Origin: Planctomycetota bacterium | GTDB taxonomy: Bacteria > Planctomycetota > B129-G9 | Length of the DNA stretch: 6,457 nt | Direction of reading: 5' to 3' | Assembly: GCA_030607235.1 (NCBI GenBank) | Contig: JAUWEX010000073.1 | Location: forward strand, 1-6,457 | Shown here: positions 1 through 5,119 of the stretch, piece by piece | Layout of the letters: every line of letters begins with the position of its first letter | Numbering within the stretch: position 1 is the first letter of the stretch | The notes under the pieces: model-generated | What the model was told of the DNA's origin: nothing | Databases searched by the model: none | Seen by the model: the letters and a program-made list of their open reading frames with translations, nothing else | Translations under genes and position numbers: made by a program

Positions 1-1
1 G

Positions 2-1309
2 GAGACGCGCTCGTCGCGCATCTCGTACAAGGGCCGCAGCCTTGAGACGATCGCGGAGTCGACCGATTTCGGCGGCTGCGTGCGCGCGCTGGTGAACGGG
101 GGCTGGGGCTTCGTCTCGTTCAACCGCATCGAAGACGTGGAAGAAAAGATGAGGATTGCCATCGAACAGGCGGAGATCATCAGCAAAAGGATCGACCGAC
201 CGACCAAACTCGCGCCGGTCAAGGTCATCGAAGACCGCGTAACGGCCAAGCCCAAAAACGACCCGCGCAAGGTCGCGCTGAGCGAAAAACAGGCGATTCT
301 TGCGGCCTACAACGACATCATCCTCGGTTTCGACAAGCGCATCACGACCTCGACCATCGATTACTTCGACAAGTTTTCGATCATATCGTTCGTCAACTCC
401 GAAGGCGCCGACATCGAGCAGCACAAGATCGACATCGGCGGCGGGATCGCGGCGGTGGCCAACGACGGCAGGGAAACGCAGATAGGACGGCTGGGCTTCG
501 GCAGTTCCAACGACTTCAACTGCGTATTGAACAAGGAGGAAGAGGTCAGGGAGATTTGCGGGACCGCGGTGGGCCTGCTGAGCGCGGAGTCGGTCAAGGG
601 CGGGCAGTACACCGTCGTGATCGACCCGATCCTGGCGGGCGTGTTCATCCACGAGGCCTTCGGGCACCTGAGCGAAGGCGACAACGTTTACCGGGACAGG
701 GACCTGCAAAAACTCATGACGCTGGGCGAGGTCTACGGCCCGAACATCCTCGACGTATACGACAGCGGCCTTGACGAGGGAGTACGCGGCTATCTGAAGT
801 ACGACGACGAGGGCGTGAAGACCGAAAAGACCTATCTGATAAGGCACGGCAAACTCGTCGGGAGGCTGCACTCGCGCGAGACCGCGGGCGAGATGGGCGA
901 GGAGGCGACCGGCAGCGCGCGCGCGATGAACTACCGCTACGCGCCGATATGCCGGATGCGCAACACCTGTATCGAAAACGGTGAGACGCCGTTCGAAGAT
1001 ATGATAAAAGATATCAAACTGGGCGTGTACGCCAGGAAGAGTTACGGCGGCCAGACCAACGGCGAGATGTTTACCTTTTCGGCGGGCGAGGCCTATATGA
1101 TCCGCGACGGCAGAATCGCGGAGTTGGTCAAGAACTGCTCGCTGAGCGGCAACGTGTTTCAGACGCTGAAAAACATCGAGATGATCGGAAACGATTTCGC
1201 CGTACACGACTCCGGCGGCGGCTGCGGCAAAGGCGGCCAGATGCCCCTGCCGGTAAGCCACGGCAGCCCTCACATCCGAATAAAAAATGTCGTCGTAGGA
1301 GGCAAATAA
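2..1309 (+). CDS. tldD: TldD, zinc metalloprotease catalytic subunit (5' end missing)
   Basis: TldD is the zinc-carrying subunit of the cytoplasmic TldD/TldE protease, known in E. coli for maturing microcin B17 and degrading CcdA by cleaving unstructured peptides. The frame is open from base 2 to the TAA at 1307-1309, giving 435 visible residues. About 30-40 N-terminal residues are probably lost beyond the left edge, since family members run about 460-480. A GTG at 80 is an internal Val in the conserved N-terminal stretch GGCVRALVNGGWGF and not the true start. The zinc motif HExxxH appears as HEAFGH at 650-667, followed by LSEGD. The C-terminal Cys ligand lies in GGGCGKGGQ (Cys codon 1223-1225). 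Motifs FDDEG-like (KYDDEGV) and TGSARAMNYR also match the family. All metal-binding residues are present, so the enzyme should be active. The stop overlaps the tldE start by one base. Confidence 0.95.
   Translation, partial: ETRSSRISYKGRSLETIAESTDFGGCVRALVNGGWGFVSFNRIEDVEEKMRIAIEQAEIISKRIDRPTKLAPVKVIEDRVTAKPKNDPRKVALSEKQAILAAYNDIILGFDKRITTSTIDYFDKFSIISFVNSEGADIEQHKIDIGGGIAAVANDGRETQIGRLGFGSSNDFNCVLNKEEEVREICGTAVGLLSAESVKGGQYTVVIDPILAGVFIHEAFGHLSEGDNVYRDRDLQKLMTLGEVYGPNILDVYDSGLDEGVRGYLKYDDEGVKTEKTYLIRHGKLVGRLHSRETAGEMGEEATGSARAMNYRYAPICRMRNTCIENGETPFEDMIKDIKLGVYARKSYGGQTNGEMFTFSAGEAYMIRDGRIAELVKNCSLSGNVFQTLKNIEMIGNDFAVHDSGGGCGKGGQMPLPVSHGSPHIRIKNVVVGGK
1297..1302 (+). promoter_or_regulatory. 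Ribosome binding site of tldE
   Basis: A perfect AGGAGG lies inside the last codons of tldD, 6 bases before the ATG at 1309. It fixes the tldE start at the TAATG overlap and indicates translational coupling of the two subunits. Confidence 0.85.
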
Positions 1310-2658
1310 TGAAAGACATCCTCAAGGCAGCGAAACAGCATTTCGACAAGGTCGAAATCTTCCGACTGACGGGCAACTCCACCGAGGTGGAATTCGAGCA
1401 CAACAGCCTGAAAAAGATCGACACGTCGGAACACTACGGGCTGGCGCTGCGCGGCGTGAAAAACGGCAGGATAGCCTTTTCCACGTCCACCAAGCCCGAC
1501 GACGCGGAAGGCATAATCGACACCGCGCTAAACGTTACGGACTACTCGCCGGAGTGCGGATTCGATTTCGCCGACGGCTCCGAAAAACCGCTGGACGCGC
1601 CCGCGATTTATTCCAAACGGACAGCCGAAATCGGCGTCGAAGAAATGGTCGAGGCCGGGCAAAAGATCATCGGGAAGATACAGGCTTACGACCGCAACAT
1701 CCAGGGCTTCGTCGGGCTGGGAATCGGCTCGAGCGAGGTCTCTCTTGTTAACAGCGAGGGTTTCAAGAACGCGTATCGGAAAAACGGCGCGGGCTTCGCC
1801 TGCGGCGGGCGGCTGATAGAGGGGCAGAATATCCTTTACGTCTACGAGTCTCTTTCGGGCGTGGAGTATGATTTCGATTTCGAGGCCGCGGTCGACAAGG
1901 TCATCGAGGATTTTTCGATAGCGCGCAAAAATGTTGAGTTCTCCGGCGGCGAGACGCCGGTGATCCTGACGCCGAACGCGGTTACGGACCTGCTGCTGCC
2001 GATCATGGCCTGCTGTAACGGCAAGGCCGTCGCCAAAGGCATATCCCCGTGGAAGGACAGGCTCGGCGAGGCGATGTTCGACCGGCGCCTGACGGTGTAC
2101 AACGACGGCCTGCTGCCCAACGCCGTCGCCACGGCGTTTTTCGACGACGAGGGAGTAGCGGCGCAAAAGACCGCGCTTATAGAAAACGGCGTGCTGAAAA
2201 ACTTCGTGCTCGACCTTGAATCGGGCGCGGCGATGGGTATGCGCTCCACCGGCAGCGGGATGCGCAACAGGCGTTTCGGCTCGAAAGACGCCTCCGCCCC
2301 GCCGACTCCGTCGATGAGCAGTGTTGTAATGGAGGCCGGCGAGAGGGGCGTGGACGAGATGATGGAGGAGATGGGCGAGGGGCTGCTGATAGACCGGCTG
2401 ATGGGCACGATGATGGGCAACCTGTACGGCGGAGTGGTCAGCGGCAATATCATGCTGGGCTACAAGGTTGCGGGCGGCAGGCGCGTGGGGCGGATAAAGG
2501 ATGCGATGTTTTCGGTCAACGCGTTCGAGGTGCTCAAAGACGGACTGGTGTGCTTGAGTCGCGAGCGCAAAATGCTGGGCAAGTTTTTGCTGCCGCACGT
2601 GTGGCTAAAGTCCGCCGCGATCACGGGCGGGGACGCCCCGCAGCAAATAGGGAAGTAA
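1309..2658 (+). CDS. tldE: TldE/PmbA, non-catalytic partner of TldD
   Basis: TldE (PmbA) is the partner subunit of the TldD/TldE heteromeric protease. It lacks its own zinc site, and none is seen here: there is no HExxxH. The protein has 449 residues, the usual length for the family. Family hallmarks in order are VNSEGFKNAYR (residues 147-157), TPVILTPNAVTDLLLPIM (216-233, the region equivalent to the TldD zinc helix), FDDEGVAAQKTALIENGVLKNF (278-299), MRSTGSGMRNR (311-321) and SGNIMLGYKV (378-387). The start is set by AGGAGG 6 bases upstream and by the one-base overlap with tldD. The conserved fold appears to end near LKSAAITG (433-440). The last nine residues, GDAPQQIGK, and the TAA are encoded inside a dispersed repeat (copy A), which suggests that the 3' end was replaced or extended. 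Confidence 0.94.
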   Translation: MKDILKAAKQHFDKVEIFRLTGNSTEVEFEHNSLKKIDTSEHYGLALRGVKNGRIAFSTSTKPDDAEGIIDTALNVTDYSPECGFDFADGSEKPLDAPAIYSKRTAEIGVEEMVEAGQKIIGKIQAYDRNIQGFVGLGIGSSEVSLVNSEGFKNAYRKNGAGFACGGRLIEGQNILYVYESLSGVEYDFDFEAAVDKVIEDFSIARKNVEFSGGETPVILTPNAVTDLLLPIMACCNGKAVAKGISPWKDRLGEAMFDRRLTVYNDGLLPNAVATAFFDDEGVAAQKTALIENGVLKNFVLDLESGAAMGMRSTGSGMRNRRFGSKDASAPPTPSMSSVVMEAGERGVDEMMEEMGEGLLIDRLMGTMMGNLYGGVVSGNIMLGYKVAGGRRVGRIKDAMFSVNAFEVLKDGLVCLSRERKMLGKFLLPHVWLKSAAITGGDAPQQIGK

Positions 2659-2741
2659 CCACCTATTTACAATACCCGCGCCCTGCTTTTCGCCTTACGG
2701 CAAAAAGAGGCCGGACGCTGCCACTCACTGACAAATCTTGT
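2621..2741 (-). repeat. Dispersed palindromic repeat, copy A (inverted)
   Basis: Read on the minus strand, this matches copy B in order and spacing. ACAAGATTTGT (2731-2741) is followed by a stem-loop at 2686-2707 (CTTTTCGCC, loop TTAC, GGCAAAAAG; 8 of 9 pairs). Next comes GTGGTTACT (2654-2662), then CCCTATTTGC, then the hairpin GCGGGG-ACG-CCCCGC (2627-2641). The last is a 15/15 inverted match to copy B at 3130-3144. The spacing from the first block to GTGG differs by one base between A and B. The copy overlaps the last 38 bases of tldE and contains its stop codon. Confidence 0.65.
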
Positions 2742-2830
2742 GCGCGGTTTCGCAATGTGATTTCTTCTATCCGCTCCGCATCAGGCGGACCGCTTCGCTG
2801 CTTTTCACCCTTCGGCGCAAGGGCGATTTT

Positions 2831-2874
2831 AATTCAGAACAGTTCTCCAAACCGTTTCAGAACTGTTCTGAATT
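2831..2874. repeat. Perfect 16-bp inverted repeat with 12-base loop
   Basis: The left arm AATTCAGAACAGTTCT (2831-2846) is exactly reverse-complemented at 2859-2874. Each arm is also a near palindrome (AGAAC-A-GTTCT). The stem is AT-rich (5 of 16 pairs are GC) and is followed on the plus strand by TT, so it could be a weak terminator for tldDE. It could equally be a paired protein-binding site or the remains of mobile-element ends. Its function is unknown. Confidence 0.75.
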
Positions 2875-2876
2875 TT

Positions 2877-2988
2877 CTGAAAGGGACACATCCCTTCGCG
2901 TTGTCCTACTCTAAATACCTCAATCACAAGGACAGTAATCCCTGCATGAAGGCCCTTCTCTCCGCGAAGGAGGATGTGTCCCTTTCAG
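2877..2988. repeat. Long near-perfect inverted repeat, possible MITE or REP-type element
   Basis: The arms at 2877-2900 and 2963-2988 pair over 24 bases. The only interruption is a 2-base bulge (AG at 2971-2972) in the right arm. The outer part reads CTGAAAGGGACACATCC and its complement. The 62-base centre has no open frame of interest. Long terminal inverted repeats around a short non-coding core fit a MITE or a REP-type palindrome moved by a transposase elsewhere in the genome. Flanking target duplications were looked for by eye and not clearly found. Confidence 0.7.
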
Positions 2989-3010
2989 GGCGCAACCACA
3001 CAGCAAGATT

Positions 3011-3145
3011 ACAAGATTTGTTAGCGAGCGGAAGCGAAGTGCTTCTGTCGCCGAAGCACGGCGACAGACAGCGAGCGGATATCGGAGAATGTGGCTGCTC
3101 CCCTATTGCCTCCAGGCGTTGCCTGGGCCGCGGGGCGTCCCCGCC
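3011..3145 (+). repeat. Dispersed palindromic repeat, copy B
   Basis: The order is ACAAGATTTGT (3011-3021), GCGAGCGGAAGCG, then the perfect 9-bp stem-loop CTGTCGCCG-AAGCA-CGGCGACAG (3045-3067). After that come GACAGCGAGCGG, GTGGCTGCTCCCCTATTGC (3091-3109), the small hairpin CCAGGC-GTT-GCCTGG (3112-3126) and GCGGGG-CGT-CCCCGC (3130-3144). The 3112-3126 hairpin is absent from copy A. Bases 3030-3078 match copy C at 44 of 46 aligned positions plus a 3-base loop indel. Confidence 0.7.
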
Positions 3146-3184
3146 TGCAATAAAAGCCATCAACAACACAACAAGCCTGCAATG

Positions 3185-3297
3185 ATCGCAAGCGATACGG
3201 AAGCGACGTGCTTCTGTCGCCGAATGGCGACAGACAGCGAGCGGGTCTTGAAATGAGTGGTTACTCCTCGCTTGGCAGCAGGCCCCGCCTGCCCTGC
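3185..3297 (+). repeat. Dispersed palindromic repeat, copy C
   Basis: The core 3199-3244 nearly duplicates copy B. It carries the 8-bp stem-loop CTGTCGCC-GAAT-GGCGACAG (3214-3233), shorter by three loop bases. Exactly 12 unrelated bases separate GCGAGCGG from GTGG, as in copy B, followed by GTGGTTACTCC (3257-3267) and a degenerate GC-rich end CAGGCCCCGCCTGCC. An ATCGC-AA-GCGAT hairpin (3185-3196) sits at its left. The copy ends directly against the stop codon of the minus-strand lipoprotein gene, so it forms that gene's 3' untranslated region. Confidence 0.65.
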
Positions 3298-4539
3298 TTA
3301 TCGCTCGCTTATCGCCCAGATTCTGCCGAGTGCGTTGACGAGGAAGAGCGTGCCGTCGTTTTGGTCGCAGACGATGAACTGCACGTCCGGCAGGGGCCGC
3401 TCAAAGAGTATCGCGCCGGTTTGGATATCCAGTTTCGCCAGCCGCGGGCCGGTCAGCAGCAGGTAAAGGTTGCCGTCGCGGGCCGGACCGATTACGCGCT
3501 CAACCTCGGGCACGGTCTTTTCGCCCCACAGAGGCCTGCCGCCGCGCATGGAATAGGCAAAAAGTTCGTTTCTTGTGGTGCGGACGTAAACGCTGCCTTT
3601 GTGGAGTTTCATCTCACCCGTTATGTAAGCGGCCTTGGGGTAGGCGACCCATTTTTTCTCGACACCGACAACGGCATCGAGCGCGTAGAGCCGGAAGTCT
3701 TGCGTGGGAATGAGCAATGTTTTTGTTTCGTCGTCGACGAGCATCGGCGCGGTCGGCTTTGCGAGATCGGTGCGAATCGGCTTTTGTTCCTTGCCGAGAG
3801 TCCCGCCGTAGAGGTAAAGATTGCCTCCATCGTCAATGCAGAATGGATAATTTGCGGTTTTGAGCATGACCGGCGGTATGCCGATATTGATGTTTTTCTT
3901 TACACGTATTACCGGGCGCATCGCGGAGAATTCGGCGGCGGTCAGTTTTGGAAGAAGGTAGATTTTCCCGTCGGCGCAGCCGAAAAAGACCGCGTTTTTA
4001 GAGTTGCAGAGCGGCGTCAGGATTGCGTAATCGGAAACGGCCACCCATTCGACAGGCAGCGCGCCGTTTCGCGCCAAAGGATCGGCCAGGCAGTGAATTT
4101 CTCTGCCGGTGCTGAAATAAACAAACAGTTTTTCAATCGTTGTATCGCCTTTTCTGACCCTGCCGAAACCGAAGTCGATCGGGAAGGCGACTTTTTCGCG
4201 GCCGCTGTTGTAAAACGACCTGGCAACGCCCTTCTTGCCATTGACGAACAACAGATTGCCGTCGCTGCCGTAGAGGCAGATCATGTGGCCGATGATCTGA
4301 ACGTTTTCTATTGCGCGGGTGTAGGACGAGTCGTGGACGGGCAGCGACCAGCGCACCTCGAACAGGTCGCCCATTTGCGTCATCTGCTCTTCGACCAAGA
4401 GGCGCATCCCCTCGAAGTCCTGCTTGCGCTGAGCGATTTGTTCTTCTATCTCTTCTCTGGTGGGTTCGGGATCGGCGAAGCAGCCGACCGCCAGGACAGC
4501 AAGAAGCGCAAACAAAATTATGTATCGAGCCGTTTTCAT
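3298..4539 (-). CDS. Beta-propeller (PQQ-like) lipoprotein of unknown role
   Basis: This is a predicted envelope lipoprotein of 413 residues. MKTARYIILFALLAVLAVGC is a signal peptide with a lipobox ending at Cys20 (Ala at -3, Gly at -1). Residues 25-60 are charged and likely helical or coiled coil. From about 75 to the end come repeated beta-strand units of the type G-x-L/I-Y-x-L: YGSDGNLLFVN (90-100), GCADGKIYLLP (187-197), DDGGNLYLYGG (236-246), FRLYALDAVVG (282-292), NELFAYSMRGGRPLW (324-338), DGNLYLL (355-361), LAKLDIQTGAILFE (368-381) and DGTLFLVNALGRIWAI (395-410). This fits a PQQ/WD40-like propeller of six to eight blades, as in BamB-type scaffold proteins, but neither BamB identity nor enzyme residues can be claimed. 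An upstream in-frame ATG at 4614 was rejected, because only the start at 4539 gives a signal peptide and an SD site. It is probably co-transcribed with the 76-residue gene 79 bases upstream. Confidence 0.85.
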   Translation of the reverse strand: MKTARYIILFALLAVLAVGCFADPEPTREEIEEQIAQRKQDFEGMRLLVEEQMTQMGDLFEVRWSLPVHDSSYTRAIENVQIIGHMICLYGSDGNLLFVNGKKGVARSFYNSGREKVAFPIDFGFGRVRKGDTTIEKLFVYFSTGREIHCLADPLARNGALPVEWVAVSDYAILTPLCNSKNAVFFGCADGKIYLLPKLTAAEFSAMRPVIRVKKNINIGIPPVMLKTANYPFCIDDGGNLYLYGGTLGKEQKPIRTDLAKPTAPMLVDDETKTLLIPTQDFRLYALDAVVGVEKKWVAYPKAAYITGEMKLHKGSVYVRTTRNELFAYSMRGGRPLWGEKTVPEVERVIGPARDGNLYLLLTGPRLAKLDIQTGAILFERPLPDVQFIVCDQNDGTLFLVNALGRIWAISER

Positions 4540-4544
4540 GTACT

Positions 4545-4550
4545 CTCCTT
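4545..4550 (-). promoter_or_regulatory. Ribosome binding site that sets the lipoprotein start
   Basis: On the minus strand AAGGAG lies 5 bases before the ATG at 4537-4539. It decides for this start over the ATG 25 codons upstream at 4614. Confidence 0.8.
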
Positions 4551-4618
4551 GGTAAAGCAAACCGTGATTGCGCGGAATTTTGAAACAGATAACAGGTGCA
4601 GAAGGGGCAGTCACGGAT

Positions 4619-4849
4619 TCAATCGCCCAGCATCTCGGTAAAGTTTACGCTTCCGTCTTCTTCGATTTTTTGCAGTTTTTCAATAAGTTTGATATCTTCT
4701 TCGATGCGCCGTGCGAGTTTGAAGACATAGGGTTTGCCTTCGAGGCGGCTATGCAGGTCTTCGAGCATAGCCTGCCATGAGCCGTCGTACAACTCGTTGC
4801 GCAAGAGAACCAGTCCTTTTTCGTCAGGGGTTAATTTGCGTGGAGCCAT
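4619..4849 (-). CDS. Small hypothetical protein, 76 residues
   Basis: I do not recognise this family. The protein starts MAPRKLTPDEKGLVLLRNEL and is charged and predicted mostly helical. Residues 35-66 (EGKPYVFKLARRIEEDIKLI and following) look like a long amphipathic helix suited to coiled-coil or partner contact. It has no signal peptide, membrane segment, cysteines or zinc motif, so it is probably cytoplasmic. The start is supported by GGGAG (plus-strand 4858-4862) 8 bases upstream and by a strong promoter placed to give a leader of about 60 bases. It stops with TGA 79 bases before the lipoprotein gene, with no clear terminator between, so the two are likely one transcript. The rival plus-strand frame over this region has no comparable signals. 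Confidence 0.7.
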   Translation of the reverse strand: MAPRKLTPDEKGLVLLRNELYDGSWQAMLEDLHSRLEGKPYVFKLARRIEEDIKLIEKLQKIEEDGSVNFTEMLGD

Positions 4850-4864
4850 ATCCGTTTCTCCCGA

Positions 4865-4881
4865 CCGCGAATGGATCGCGG
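4865..4881 (-). other. Leader hairpin upstream of the 76-residue gene
   Basis: A perfect 6-bp stem (CCGCGA, loop ATGGA, TCGCGG) lies in the predicted 5' leader, directly upstream of the SD site at 4858-4862. It could affect mRNA stability or ribosome access. No riboswitch class is recognised. Confidence 0.45.
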
Positions 4882-4899
4882 CCAGTTCCCCCTCTCTGG

Positions 4900-4918
4900 T
4901 TGTAACTTACAAATTGTA
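4900..4918. promoter_or_regulatory. Candidate operator: overlapping palindromes at the minus-strand start site
   Basis: TTGTAA-C-TTACAA (4900-4912) is a perfect 13-base palindrome. It overlaps a second one, TACAA-A-TTGTA (4908-4918). Three alternating TTGTA half-sites thus cover the predicted transcription start and touch the -10 box of the minus-strand promoter, a typical repressor position. No regulator gene is in the window. Confidence 0.45.
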
Positions 4919-4945
4919 TTTTACCCCGACCTCGGACAACGTCAA
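4918..4945 (-). promoter_or_regulatory. Sigma70-type promoter for the 76-residue protein and lipoprotein genes
   Basis: On the minus strand TTGACG (-35, plus-strand 4940-4945) is followed by 16 bases and then TAAAAT (-10, 4918-4923). Each box matches consensus at 5 of 6 positions. Transcription would begin near 4911, leaving a leader of about 60 bases before the ATG at 4849. Confidence 0.65.
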
Positions 4946-5040
4946 GCAAAATGAATCGGGGCCATGACTAAAAACACCCGTGGCGTATTCTAATCAGGGC
5001 ACGAAATCGCGCCGATACAGAGTAAAGAGGCTTTTTTTGC

Positions 5041-5069
5041 TGGAATAGCGCAGCCGCTGCGCATATAAT
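5041..5069 (+). promoter_or_regulatory. Candidate promoter of the vWA gene
   Basis: A perfect -10 box TATAAT lies at 5064-5069. The hexamer 17 bases upstream, TGGAAT (5041-5046), matches the -35 consensus at only 3 of 6 positions, so an activator may be needed. The predicted leader runs from about 5076 to 5119. Confidence 0.5.
5048..5062. promoter_or_regulatory. Palindrome in the promoter spacer of the vWA gene
   Basis: GCGCAG-CCG-CTGCGC is a perfect 6-bp inverted repeat filling the space between the candidate -35 and -10 boxes, ending one base before TATAAT. The position suits a repressor or MerR-like operator. It may also be a chance GC-rich palindrome. Confidence 0.35.
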
Positions 5070-5119
5070 TTTTACAGCAAAGCGGAGAACAAGCCACATC
5101 GATCGATGAGGACAATGCG

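Larger units (their letters stand above)
2659..3297. other. Repeat-rich non-coding gap between convergent genes
   Basis: No credible gene lies in these 639 bases. The one long open frame across it (2550-3185, +) begins inside tldE, runs through inverted repeats and has no recognisable protein. The gap holds three copies of one structured repeat family and two further inverted repeats (2831-2874 and 2877-2988). A 9-base direct repeat GCCTGCAAT also occurs at 3143-3151 and 3175-3183. No transposase remnant is recognisable. Because tldE (+) and the lipoprotein gene (-) converge here, some of the hairpins may end transcription, but none has a strong U-tract. Confidence 0.8.

Noticed and set aside
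80..82. GTG as the start of tldD
   Set aside because: The frame is open to base 2 and the residues before 80 continue the family's N-terminal region, so the true start lies outside the window.
1528..2598. Long minus-strand open frame of 356 codons opposite tldE
   Set aside because: It is antisense to a clear TldE gene, rich in Arg/His/Ala as expected for a shadow frame in high-GC DNA, and has no recognisable domain.
2924..3169. Minus-strand open frame of 81 codons
   Set aside because: Most of it is repeat copy B read backwards. The peptide resemblance to the tldE tail comes from the repeat and not from a gene.
2550..3185. Plus-strand open frame of 211 codons across the tldE end and the gap
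   Set aside because: It crosses three inverted repeats, has no family resemblance and starts inside tldE out of frame. It exists only because the repeats lack stops in this frame.
3011..3244. CRISPR array made by the two near-identical repeats
   Set aside because: There are only two direct copies. Their repeat length (about 46-49) and the 120-base interval do not fit a CRISPR array, and a third copy is inverted.
2621..3297. Composite transposon or 600-base insertion sequence bounded by copies A and C
   Set aside because: Nothing inside resembles a transposase, and the extra direct copy B and unequal ends fit a cluster of palindromic repeats better.
3208..4641. Plus-strand open frame of 477 codons opposite the lipoprotein
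   Set aside because: The minus strand has a signal peptide, lipobox, SD site and propeller repeats, while the plus frame has none of these and begins inside a repeat.
2..4849. TldD/TldE peptide-maturation system with the 76-residue protein as substrate
   Set aside because: The genes are convergent, separated by 2 kb and under different promoters. The small protein has no precursor-peptide look (no core rich in Cys, Ser, Thr or Gly), so a link would be invented.
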